Positions 9,679 through 17,287 of a DNA stretch of 64,000 nucleotides are shown here, piece after piece; position 1 is the first letter of the stretch, and each line of letters begins with the position of its first letter. Source of the DNA: Neolewinella aurantiaca (lineage in GTDB: Bacteria > Bacteroidota > Bacteroidia > Chitinophagales > Saprospiraceae); the NCBI RefSeq assembly GCF_008014675.1, contig NZ_VOXD01000003.1, positions 220,530-284,529 of the forward strand. The letters are read 5' to 3'. The translations under genes were made by a program, and so were the position numbers. The notes under the pieces were generated by a model. That model searched no databases, had not been told where the DNA came from, and saw only the letters and a list, made by a program, of their open reading frames with translations.

Positions 9679-9808
9679 ATAGCTCTGTTTTTGTACAGTA
9701 CGGAGACCGGTTGGTTCTTTAGGCCCGTACTCTCGTGAAAAATAGAGATTCCTCGCTGGGAATTTCTTGGGGTGAGACACTGACCAGGCAAATTAATAAC
9801 GTGGCCAG

Positions 9809-9832
9809 AAGTAAGTTTGTCTCGGCTTACTT
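9809..9832 (-). other. hairpin at the rpmI stop codon
   Basis: A 7-bp inverted repeat AAGTAAG (9809-9815) / CTTACTT (9826-9832) overlaps the end of rpmI in the rpmI-rplT spacer. In other bacteria this spacer region takes part in L20 autoregulation; whether it does here is inference. Confidence 0.4.
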
Positions 9833-10021
9833 ACAAAGGAGGCGCTTGATTCGCTTCTCGTCCGCTACAGAAACCATAGCTCCGTCACGAAGACGAAGTT
9901 TAGCTTTGTTGGACTTGTTGCGCATCATGTGCGACGTGTAAGCCTGGAAACGCTTCACTTTACCGGTACCGGTGATCTTAAAGCGTTTCTTTGCACTGCT
10001 GTGCGTTTTCATCTTGGGCAT
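9827..10021 (-). CDS. rpmI: 50S ribosomal protein L35
   Basis: The 64-residue basic protein begins [20 protein letters not shown] and matches L35 over its whole length, including the [19 protein letters not shown] core. It is the first gene of its transcript: a promoter lies directly upstream and infC, the usual upstream partner, is not adjacent. The gene to its other side (grpE) is divergent. Confidence 0.97.
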   Translation of the reverse strand: MPKMKTHSSAKKRFKITGTGKVKRFQAYTSHMMRNKSNKAKLRLRDGAMVSVADEKRIKRLLCK

Positions 10022-10047
10022 GGCTCAAGTTTTTTATTAAGGGAGCG

Positions 10048-10079
10048 CAAAGGTACAGTAATACACCTTGTTTACCAAA
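10048..10079 (-). promoter_or_regulatory. Bacteroidota-type promoter of rpmI-rplT
   Basis: On the minus strand TTTG (10079-10076) is followed after exactly 20 bases by TACCTTTG (10055-10048), matching the -33 TTTG / -7 TAnnTTTG consensus. The expected start of transcription is about 20-25 bases before the rpmI ATG. This is the best complete promoter in the window. Confidence 0.85.
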
Positions 10080-10200
10080 CTTTAATCCGACTTAGATTTT
10101 GATATTTAATCATCGGGGCAGAGCACCGGAGCTTCCACCTTACACCGGCGAATCGGACGGGTATTCATAAAGGTATAAAATTATGGCACCCAGCTTTCCG

Positions 10201-10315
10201 GGCGCGGCCGCAGGTGCAGGGGCGAGGTGAATAGGAGCAGGGGAGGGTTGGCCCTGGCCCCTCCGGTAGGGGCGTACCGCTTTCGAAAAACTGGCCCAGC
10301 ACCTGCGGCAGCGCC
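10201..10315. repeat. inverted pair of 18-bp repeats in the rpmI/grpE divergent spacer
   Basis: The left copy at 10201-10218 is the perfect core GGCGCGGCCGCAGGTGCA. The right copy at 10298-10315 is in the opposite orientation and matches 16 of 18. The roughly 80 bp between them are GC-rich with a further GGAGGG/CCCCTCC pairing near 10241-10265. The element lies between the two divergent promoters, about 120 bp from each. Confidence 0.85.
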
Positions 10316-10414
10316 CGAGAAGGCTGGCCTCTTGTCACTCTGAAGCCAGAAAGAGGCATTATCTGCGCCCGGGTTGAGGAATCATTGTCAGTTTTTGATG
10401 AGTTGACCTGACAA

Positions 10415-10447
10415 CTTGCCACCCCACCAAAAATGGCCCTACTTTTG
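10415..10447 (+). promoter_or_regulatory. probable grpE-dnaJ promoter
   Basis: The -7 box TACTTTTG (10440-10447) matches TAnnTTTG. The -33 position holds CTTG (10415-10418), one base off TTTG, 21 bases upstream. I see no CIRCE-type inverted repeat, so classic HrcA control is not indicated. Confidence 0.65.
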
Positions 10448-10462
10448 CACCCTTAAACCGCA

Positions 10463-11071
10463 ATGAAAAATTTTTTCAAAATGTCTAAGAAGAACAACGA
10501 TCCGATCGTCGACGACGAACTGCTGAAAACCGCAGGTGCTGAACCCGAAGAGCATACCCTGTCTGACGAAGTGGAGGCCGACCTGGAAGATCACCTTGAA
10601 GAAGGTGCGGTTGCCGATGTCGACAATATGGTCGCCACCCTGGAAGCTCAGATTACAGAGAAAGACGAGCGCCACCTGCGCCTCTATGCTGAGTTCGAAA
10701 ACTTTAAGAAGCGGAGCCGCAAAGAGAAACTCGAACTGATGGATACGGCCGGTCGCAAGACGATGATGGCGCTGCTGCCCGTCATCGACGACTTCGACCG
10801 GGCTGCGAAGCAGGCCGAAAGTGATCCCGATACCAAGAAGGTTTGGGACAGCGGCGTTGGTCTTATTGTCAAGAAGATGATGAAGACCCTCGAAGGCCAG
10901 GGCCTGAAGCCAATGGTTAGTACCGGCGAAACGTTTAACGCCGACTTCCACGAAGCAATTACAGAAATTCCTGCTCCGGATATGGCCGGTAAGGTGGTCG
11001 ATACCGTCGAAAACGGTTACTTCCTCAACGAGAAAATCATTCGCCACGCCAAGGTGGTGGTTGGTAAATAG
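10463..11071 (+). CDS. grpE: nucleotide exchange factor GrpE
   Basis: The 202-residue protein has an acidic N-terminus, a long coiled coil (about 55-100, TLEAQITEKDERHLRLYAEFENFKKR) and the GrpE beta-domain (MKTLEGQGLKPMVSTGETFNADFHEAITEIP, then the closing NGYFLNEKIIRHAKVVVG). It releases ADP from DnaK. An alternative ATG at 10481 gives MSKKNNDP and a less cramped leader from the promoter at 10440; I keep the first ATG but the two cannot be separated. dnaJ follows 51 bp later in the same operon; dnaK is not in the window. Confidence 0.95.
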   Translation: MKNFFKMSKKNNDPIVDDELLKTAGAEPEEHTLSDEVEADLEDHLEEGAVADVDNMVATLEAQITEKDERHLRLYAEFENFKKRSRKEKLELMDTAGRKTMMALLPVIDDFDRAAKQAESDPDTKKVWDSGVGLIVKKMMKTLEGQGLKPMVSTGETFNADFHEAITEIPAPDMAGKVVDTVENGYFLNEKIIRHAKVVVGK

Positions 11072-11122
11072 GGTTTCGTTAGAACCTGATTCATAGCGAC
11101 TTACCCACAAGTAAAGACCAAC

Positions 11123-12277
11123 ATGGCAAAAAGAGATTATTACGAAGTACTCGGCGTTGAAAAAGGTGCCGACGAAAACAAGATTAAGAAGGCTTACCGC
11201 AAGAAAGCGATGAAATATCATCCTGATCAGAATCCGGATAATAAAGAGGCGGAAGAAAAATTCAAAGAAGCCGCCGAGGCGTACGACGTACTTTCCGATG
11301 CAAACAAACGTGCCCGCTACGACCAGATGGGCCACCGTGCTTTCGAGCAGGGAGGTGGTTTCGGCGGCGGAGCCGGGGGTATGACCATGGAAGATATCAT
11401 GGAGCAGTTCGGAGGAATGTTCGGCGGCGGAGCCGGAGGAAGTTTCTTCGGCGGCGGCGGCGGAGCCCGCCGGCAACCCCGCGGAGAGCGTGGCTCAAAC
11501 CTGCGCATCAAGGTGTCACTTACCCTCGAGGAAATCGCCGCTGGTGTAACCAAGCGCATCAAAGTCAAGCGCCAAAAAGAATGTGGAACATGTGACGGAT
11601 CAGGAGCTAAGGATGCCTCCAGTGTCTCAACCTGTACCACCTGTGGCGGAGCCGGTGTGGTGCGTCAGGTACGCTCAACCTTTCTGGGGCAAATGGCAAC
11701 GACTACTACCTGCCCAACGTGTACCGGGTCTGGTAAAATGATCAAGGCCAATTGTGGCACATGTAAAGGAGAAGGCCGGGTGTACGACGAAGACACCATC
11801 GAGGTAAACATCCCTGCCGGAGTAGAAGAAGGGCAGCAGCTCAGCATGCGCGGCAAGGGTAATGCCGGTCGCCGTGGTGGTCCTGCCGGAGACCTTCTCA
11901 TCAATATTGAGGAGAAGCCGCACGAGTTCCTCCAGCGCGATGGCCAGAAGCTCATCTACGATCTTCACCTCAATTTTGCCGATGCAGCCCTCGGTACCTC
12001 CGTCGAAGTACCTACTATTACCGGTAAGGTGAAAATTAAAATCCCGGCGGGAACGCAGTCGGGCAAGATTTTCCGGCTCCGGGGCAAAGGGCTGCCAGCC
12101 CTGCAGGCCTACGGCACCGGAGACCAACTGATTCACGTCAACCTATGGACGCCCAAAAAGCTCACCAAGGAGGAAACATCTCTCCTGGAGCAGATGCGTG
12201 AAATGGACAACTTCAAACCGAAGCTGGAGAAAGGCGATAAAGGCTTTTTCGAGCGCATGAAAGAGTACTTCAGCTAA
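11123..12277 (+). CDS. dnaJ: molecular chaperone DnaJ (Hsp40)
   Basis: The 384-residue protein has the full DnaJ layout. The J domain (1-70) carries the HPD tripeptide in [10 protein letters not shown] Gly/Phe-rich linker spans about 75-115. Four zinc-binding CxxCxGxG motifs follow ([32 protein letters not shown]), then the substrate-binding C-terminal domains. It stimulates DnaK ATPase and delivers unfolded clients. It forms an operon with grpE and ends at a clear terminator. Confidence 0.97.
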   Translation: MAKRDYYEVLGVEKGADENKIKKAYRKKAMKYHPDQNPDNKEAEEKFKEAAEAYDVLSDANKRARYDQMGHRAFEQGGGFGGGAGGMTMEDIMEQFGGMFGGGAGGSFFGGGGGARRQPRGERGSNLRIKVSLTLEEIAAGVTKRIKVKRQKECGTCDGSGAKDASSVSTCTTCGGAGVVRQVRSTFLGQMATTTTCPTCTGSGKMIKANCGTCKGEGRVYDEDTIEVNIPAGVEEGQQLSMRGKGNAGRRGGPAGDLLINIEEKPHEFLQRDGQKLIYDLHLNFADAALGTSVEVPTITGKVKIKIPAGTQSGKIFRLRGKGLPALQAYGTGDQLIHVNLWTPKKLTKEETSLLEQMREMDNFKPKLEKGDKGFFERMKEYFS

Positions 12278-12298
12278 CGAAGCCTCTTTGAATTAACG

Positions 12299-12339
12299 GA
12301 CCCCGACTGAGCCTTGCCCAGCCGGGGTCTGTTGTTTTT
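12299..12339 (+). terminator. grpE-dnaJ terminator
   Basis: GACCCCG (12299-12305) pairs with CGGGGTC (12323-12329), with inner CTG/CAG pairing, followed by TGTTGTTTTT. Confidence 0.8.
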
Positions 12340-12504
12340 GCGCGAAATCTTCAGCTATGTTATATACATTGTAATTCACGACGAAGCTGAGGCGTTATCG
12401 TGTGTGATAAACCGAACGACCACGGCAGAGGCACCGATGCGGTGATCAGGCCAGACAAAGCACAATTCCTGAGGTCAGGATGCACTCAGCCCCATAACAT
12501 TACT

Positions 12505-12969
12505 ATGCACAGATTATTTTACTTCCTCGCCCTGACAACCCTGCTGAGTTCCTGCGGGCCAACCACCATTTACGAACAGGATAAACCCCTGCCGGAAGCT
12601 GGTTGGGCCTATCAGGACTCGGCCCGCTTCGATTTTGCCATCCCTGCCACCGAACAGGCTTACGACCTGGTGTTGAAGCTGGAGCACGGCACGGCATTTC
12701 CCTACCAGAATTTCTACGTGAAACTTCATACCGGCTTCCCCTCGGGAAAACGGACTACAGAGGAGGTCTCTCTTCAGTTGGCAGGAGATTTTGGCGCATG
12801 GTTAGGAGATTGCAACAGCGAAGTTTGTGAACAGGAAATCACCATTCTGCGCAACGCTAAGTTTGCGGAAGCCGGAGCGTATTACCTCACTCTGGAACAA
12901 TTTTCCCGGGAGCCGGTACTGGGGGCTATCGGATCGGTTGGGTTAGCAGTCAGGGAAACCATTGACTAA
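12505..12969 (+). CDS. gldH: gliding motility lipoprotein GldH
   Basis: The ATG at 12505 gives 154 residues with a lipoprotein signal (LLSSC, Cys16); the frame is open further upstream but without a signal. Family features are FPYQNFYVKLHTGFPSGKRT (the 'PYxNLY...FPSG' segment), GAWLGDC and the C-terminal LTLEQFSREPVLGAIGSVGLAV, matching GldH's IEQ-MR...L-GI-DVGL ending. GldH belongs to the gliding/type IX secretion apparatus at the envelope, consistent with the CHU_C cargo at 7433-8878. It is monocistronic here and convergent with rpoD. Confidence 0.85.
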   Translation: MHRLFYFLALTTLLSSCGPTTIYEQDKPLPEAGWAYQDSARFDFAIPATEQAYDLVLKLEHGTAFPYQNFYVKLHTGFPSGKRTTEEVSLQLAGDFGAWLGDCNSEVCEQEITILRNAKFAEAGAYYLTLEQFSREPVLGAIGSVGLAVRETID

Positions 12970-13018
12970 GCCCGAATTGCCCGGTGGTCAACTCATCCAC
13001 CCAGCTTAGGCCGGTCAG

Positions 13019-13885
13019 CTACCCAAGGTAGCTTTGCAGCAAATGCTTGTTGCGGCTACGGCGTAGCCGCCGGATGGCGCGCTCTTTTATTTGGCGTACC
13101 CGCTCTCGGGTCAGGTCGAAGCGTTCGCCGATTTCTTCCAGATTGAGCTGCTTTTCGCCATCGAGACCAAAATAAGACGCCAGCACCATGCGCTCTCTGG
13201 GAGCCAGCATATTCAGGTTGGCGGTGATTTCTTTGGATAGAGACTCCGACATGATCTTCATGTCCGGGTTCGTTTCGTTGTTGGAGTCGAGGGTGTCCAG
13301 CATGGTGATGTCGGAGTCCTCGCCGGCCACCGGCGCGTCGAAAGAGAGATGCCGCATGCGGCCGCTGAGCGCCCGCTCCACATCGCTCAAGGATACCTGG
13401 AGCAGGTCGGCGAGTTCTTCGGGCTCAGGGTCCCGCTCGAACTCCTGCTGGAAGCTGGCGATGGCCTGGGTTACCTTGGTGTAGCCCGCTGCTTTATTGT
13501 TGGGCATCCGTACCAGGCGGCTGTACTCCACAATTGCCTGCATAATGCTTTGGCGAATCCACCACACGGCGTAGGAGATGAACTTGAAGCCCCGCGTTTC
13601 GTCGAAGCGCTTGGCGGCTTTGATGAGCCCTACGTTGCCTTCGTTGATCAGGTCGGCAAGGCTTAATCCCTGGTTCTGATATTGTTTGGCCACGGAGACG
13701 ACAAAGCGAAGGTTAGCCTTCGTCAGTCGCTCAAGAGCAATTTGATCACCCTCCCGGATACGGGCAGCAAGGCTGGCCTCGTCCTCCGGCGTCAACAGGT
13801 CGATCTTTCCGATGTCGGATAAATACTTCTCAAGTGCGATGCTCTCGCGCGAAGTGATTTTATTACTGATCTTTAGTTGGCGCAT
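13019..13885 (-). CDS. rpoD: primary RNA polymerase sigma factor (sigma-70/RpoD)
   Basis: The 288-residue protein is the compact Bacteroidota primary sigma. Region 1.2 (SIALEKYLSDIGKIDLLTPEDE) is followed by region 2 with the core-binding and -10 recognition helix (DLINEGNVGLIKAAKRFDETRGFKFISYAVWWIRQSI), region 3 (RMPNNKAAGYTKV) and region 4 with the helix-turn-helix (LNLEEIGERFDLTRERVRQIKERAIRRLR). It lacks the long region 1.1 and non-conserved region of proteobacterial RpoD. It recognises TAnnTTTG promoters such as those listed here. Confidence 0.97.
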   Translation of the reverse strand: MRQLKISNKITSRESIALEKYLSDIGKIDLLTPEDEASLAARIREGDQIALERLTKANLRFVVSVAKQYQNQGLSLADLINEGNVGLIKAAKRFDETRGFKFISYAVWWIRQSIMQAIVEYSRLVRMPNNKAAGYTKVTQAIASFQQEFERDPEPEELADLLQVSLSDVERALSGRMRHLSFDAPVAGEDSDITMLDTLDSNNETNPDMKIMSESLSKEITANLNMLAPRERMVLASYFGLDGEKQLNLEEIGERFDLTRERVRQIKERAIRRLRRSRNKHLLQSYLG

Positions 13886-14002
13886 GGGCGTAATCCTTTA
13901 CAAACGGGGAGAGGTTTATTTATAAGATGACCTTAAGGTAATAAAAGTTTCGCGCATAGAGCGTGAGTAGTGCAATTTTAGGAAAGCATTTAGATAAAAT
14001 TG

Positions 14003-14102
14003 AAATAGCCGCTGCCGTACATACCCCCTGTTTTGCTGTCGCCATTCGGTTTGATGGAATGGGGGAGAGCGGTACAAAGGGTACGTACAGCAGCGGCTAT
14101 TT
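14003..14102 (-). repeat. 100-bp palindromic element between the PG-binding-repeat gene and rpoD
   Basis: AAATAGCCGCTGCCGTAC (14003-14020) pairs with 14085-14102 at 17 of 18 positions, and pairing continues inward with mismatches (TACCCCCTGT against TACCCTTTGT). An inner CCATTC/GAATGG pair lies near 14042-14060. Read on the minus strand the right arm ends in ATTTCAATTTT, so it may also terminate the gene ending at 14129. The sequence is unrelated to the 18-bp family. Confidence 0.7.
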
Positions 14103-14128
14103 ACTTAAATGAAACCGCAATGCGGTTA

Positions 14129-16018
14129 CTAGCGGAGGCCGAGTTTACGCAGGGTCGGTGCGTTCATTCCCCCGATGGGGAGTCCGTTGTCACGCTGGTA
14201 TTTAGCGAGTGCGGTTTTTGTTTTCGCACCCATAATGCCATCAGCTGTACCTGCATTGTAGCCGGCACGGTTGAGGGCGCGCTGTACCTGCTCGATGGTC
14301 GCTGCGGAGCCTTTACCCGGGCAAACTACTTCTACCCACTCGCTGAAGTTACCCTTGCCGGTCATTTCCTGGCGGGTGTAGCTTGTTGTTTTGGCGGCAA
14401 CGTCCTCTTTGCTCTTGCACAGGCCGTCGGTTGGATCATAGCGGTAGCCGGTGGGGCAACCTGCGGTATAGTAGTTAGCGGGCATTCCTTCAGCACCCGC
14501 TGCGGTACCTGGGTTCGGGTTTACGGGGGCGTAGCCGCTGGCTTCAATGTTTCCTGCGCGGTCCGGGCCGGAGCCGAGGGTGTAGGGAAGGACGGAGCCG
14601 GGCAGTTGGCCTCCAGCACCCGGGTTCACGATGGTGGGCAGTGAGCTGACCGCATTGGGGTCGGTACTGCGGTTACCGTATGTGGTTGGTGCCATGAATA
14701 CACCGCCAGGAACGATGTATTCTGCTCCTGCCAGGCCGCGGCGAACGCGGCGGGTGATCGTCTTGAATTCTGCGGGAACAAGTTCGTAACGGGTGTAGGC
14801 TTCGCGGGCAACCACACGTTTGGTAACCGTTTCGTACTTCGCTTCTACCTGGCGGGTAACCACTTTAGCTGGGCTGACAAGGCGTTGTACCTGAACATCG
14901 CGGTATTTAGCTTCAGAGGATTTCTCCGTGATGGTGGGGCCACCAACGAGAATCTGACGGGCGCCGTACACAGCGGGCTCGTAGCTCAGGCGGACACAGT
15001 AGTCGTCTCCTCCCTGCTCGACGGCAGCAACGGTGTAACCTGCAGGACAGGCTTCAGCGATCACTTTATCCACGGTCTGAGTTTGCGCGGGTACTTCCAC
15101 CTGACAGAAAGAAACACAGTCTCCGGTTTCACACTCAACGGGAACCTGCTGGAAGGTCATGTAAGCAGGGCTTACTTCAACCGTTTCGGTTTCGGTCCGG
15201 AAGGAGCGTGGAATGCGGTCGAGTTTTACCCGGCTTTCGGTGGTGATGTAAGGTGCAATGGTACCAACCTGCATTTGCTGCAACAGGCGGGTGCCTTCGG
15301 CGCGGGCGGCATCAATACCGTTGGCTTTGATGTAAGCACTGCTGAACGGGCTGTCTGCATTGTCAGGGTTGAATAGCTTAGCTATATCGTTGTTGGTGTA
15401 CAGCGAAGGAGTGTTGGCGTTCATCGGGCTGTTGGGCGCGTTGAGGAAGCCATTGGGGTTGTTGGGGTTAAAAGGGTCAGTGCTGGAATCGATGCCCTTA
15501 CGGCTGTTGGGATCAAGTACATTGCCGTAGTTGGTAGAGTAGATGCCGGGGCGGGTGTCGTCGCTCATACCGTAGTACAGGTTGGCGTTGGTCACGGTTT
15601 CGTAGGTAGGCTGGCCAACGCGGTACTCAGTAGCGCCTTCTTCAACCAGTACCCGTTCGGTAACGGTTTCGAATTTAGCTGCCTCAACAACCATCTCTTC
15701 GTAAGCGGGAGCAACCATGACGCGCTCCTCTACGGTAGTGTATTCTGCGGGTACATCCACCAGGCGGTAACCGGCAGCTTTTACCATTACCTCTTCGGTG
15801 TAGGTTTCATACTGTGGCTCAACAACGATCATATGCTCCGAGGCGCCGGAGGTGTTGATGCTTTCTGTTACAGACTGGAATTGAGCGGGGATGTGGCACA
15901 CTGCGTAGCATTTCCCGGCTACTTCGGGTGGGGTGCCGGAGGGCAACGGCAGTGTGTTTTGTGCAACAAGGAATGAAGTGGCGCAGGCAAGCAGGCCGGC
16001 CAGGTAAAGCTTGGTCAT
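14129..16018 (-). CDS. secreted repeat protein with C-terminal peptidoglycan-binding domain
   Basis: The ATG at 16018 is preferred because it gives a clean signal peptide (LACATSFLVAQ); the frame extends upstream without one. The 629-residue product carries many copies of a loose 20-residue motif of the form PAEYxTVxERVxVxxA (about residues 60-145 and again about 270-460), an Asn/Pro-rich spacer (about 145-215), Cys pairs, and a final PG_binding_1 domain (about 565-629, IEQVQRALNRAGYNAGTADGIMGAKTKTALAKYQ). It probably sits in the periplasm or outer membrane and contacts peptidoglycan. I do not recognise the repeat module as a named family. Confidence 0.8.
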   Translation of the reverse strand: MTKLYLAGLLACATSFLVAQNTLPLPSGTPPEVAGKCYAVCHIPAQFQSVTESINTSGASEHMIVVEPQYETYTEEVMVKAAGYRLVDVPAEYTTVEERVMVAPAYEEMVVEAAKFETVTERVLVEEGATEYRVGQPTYETVTNANLYYGMSDDTRPGIYSTNYGNVLDPNSRKGIDSSTDPFNPNNPNGFLNAPNSPMNANTPSLYTNNDIAKLFNPDNADSPFSSAYIKANGIDAARAEGTRLLQQMQVGTIAPYITTESRVKLDRIPRSFRTETETVEVSPAYMTFQQVPVECETGDCVSFCQVEVPAQTQTVDKVIAEACPAGYTVAAVEQGGDDYCVRLSYEPAVYGARQILVGGPTITEKSSEAKYRDVQVQRLVSPAKVVTRQVEAKYETVTKRVVAREAYTRYELVPAEFKTITRRVRRGLAGAEYIVPGGVFMAPTTYGNRSTDPNAVSSLPTIVNPGAGGQLPGSVLPYTLGSGPDRAGNIEASGYAPVNPNPGTAAGAEGMPANYYTAGCPTGYRYDPTDGLCKSKEDVAAKTTSYTRQEMTGKGNFSEWVEVVCPGKGSAATIEQVQRALNRAGYNAGTADGIMGAKTKTALAKYQRDNGLPIGGMNAPTLRKLGLR

Positions 16019-16160
16019 AATGTAGGATGTTCTGAAAGGTAATGTAGTCTGAAGCAAAATAAATCCAGCCGAGCGCAACGGGCCAGACAGCATTCGCACC
16101 CCGAAGGTAAGAAACCTTGGGACAGATGCTAACGGAGCAGCCCGAAAATCTTAGAAAATA

Positions 16161-16859
16161 CTACTTGCGCTTAACGGCAGTGCTATCGAGTTGGATCTCG
16201 TTCACCTGATAGCTGACGTTGAAATCATCCAGAACTGCGTCCAGAATACGGTCGTCTCCAATAGTATATTTTTGCTTAAGACGGTGGCCGTAAAGCCCCG
16301 CCAGAGTAGCCCAGTAACGGGCCGTAAGGCCTCCCCGGAGGTCTTTGATGAGATCGTAGGTTGGGATGTCGAGCTCGCGCTCAATCATTGCCATCAAGAC
16401 TTTCCCCTGGGTCTTCGACATCTTTTTCAGAGGGGCTTCGAACTTTTCTTCCAGCTCTTTTTGCAGTTTCTTATTGTAGCGTTTACGCTCGCTCTTTTTC
16501 ATGTTCTGCGTCATGTACTCGGTCTCCCGGTAAATGCGGATGGCATCCACTGCGTACGGGTAGGCACGCTGTGCGTAAATCCGGTACCGACGGTACTGCT
16601 TGTATTCATCTTCGGTCTCGAATACCTCGGGGCTGCTTACTGAAACATCGCCAAGTTGGGCCACAATGAGGGTGTCCCCACAGTCGTCAACCATGTATGG
16701 GTAGTACTTTCCGTCCACTTTAGTGTAGCCGGTCTGTGCGGTGAGCACAGGTGCAAAGGCCACCAACAAAAGAGGCAGCAGCGACAGAAGCGGGAGTATA
16801 CGGGCGCGGCCGCAGGTACCGGGAAAGGTTTTGAAAAGCAAAGTGGAAGGAATATGCAT
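16161..16859 (-). CDS. DUF4294 family secreted protein
   Basis: The 232-residue protein has the DUF4294 body: GKYYPYMVDDCGDTLIVA, QYRRYRIYAQRAYPYAVDAIRIYRE, a charged helical run (MKKSERKRYNKKLQKELEEKFE), and KMSKTQGKVLMAMIERELDIPTYDLIKDLRGG. The signal peptide is unusually long: before the hydrophobic stretch ILPLLSLLPLLLVAFAP lie about 20 residues (MHIPSTLLFKTFPGTCGRAR), and the GTCGRA part is encoded by an 18-bp repeat copy (16803-16820). Role unknown; the family is essentially Bacteroidota-specific. Confidence 0.82.
   Translation of the reverse strand: MHIPSTLLFKTFPGTCGRARILPLLSLLPLLLVAFAPVLTAQTGYTKVDGKYYPYMVDDCGDTLIVAQLGDVSVSSPEVFETEDEYKQYRRYRIYAQRAYPYAVDAIRIYRETEYMTQNMKKSERKRYNKKLQKELEEKFEAPLKKMSKTQGKVLMAMIERELDIPTYDLIKDLRGGLTARYWATLAGLYGHRLKQKYTIGDDRILDAVLDDFNVSYQVNEIQLDSTAVKRK
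16803..16820. repeat. single 18-bp repeat copy inside the DUF4294 gene
   Basis: GGCGCGGCCGCAGGTACC matches the core at 16 of 18. It lies in the N-region of the signal peptide and is read in a different frame (G-T-C-G-R-A) from the copies in other genes (A-P-A-A-A-P). No inverted partner is visible nearby. Confidence 0.8.
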
Positions 16860-17287
16860 AGATGGCCGGAAACGATTGTTACTTAAAGATAAATGCTTTT
16901 AGATTAGCCTTAGGTGTAATTAGGATGTTAAAATTTAGACATCCCTCTCACATCAGGGACATTCAGAGCTTACAAAAGGTCTGGCTTGCATAAAATGAGC
17001 ATCTTTTTTCGCCTGCGTTACCTGAGGAGAGAAACACCGGCGTTGCGACTGTGCAGTCAAAGCAGATAACTCCCTCGGGCAAGCGTGGTATAGTCTTGTG
17101 CCTGGGTAAACCGAAGCGGAAGGGGAATGATCTAAGCGCACGCGGATGAGGCTTTCGTACAGGTGAGTTATTCCACCAGCCAACCAGAAACATATTCTTA
17201 CGACCCAGAAGACACTGTGGGCAGGGCGATAGGAGCCCGCTCTGCCGAAAGCTATCGCTTGCGCGTCAGTTGTTTAGCCAGTCGTGG
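16860..17287. other. 428-bp gap between the M23 peptidase gene and the DUF4294 gene
   Basis: No gene is evident. Small inverted repeats are GGATGT/ACATCC (16923-16928 and 16939-16944) and GCGATAG/CTATCGC (17226-17232 and 17252-17258) with a GC-rich loop; the latter lies 30 bp after the M23 stop and may act as its terminator, though it has no T-run. TATCTTTA just upstream of 16859 on the minus strand is a weak -7 box for the DUF4294 gene. Confidence 0.45.

Noticed and set aside
10165..10422. 85-residue minus-strand frame between rpmI and grpE
   Set aside because: It runs through the palindromic repeat element and has no recognisable protein features.
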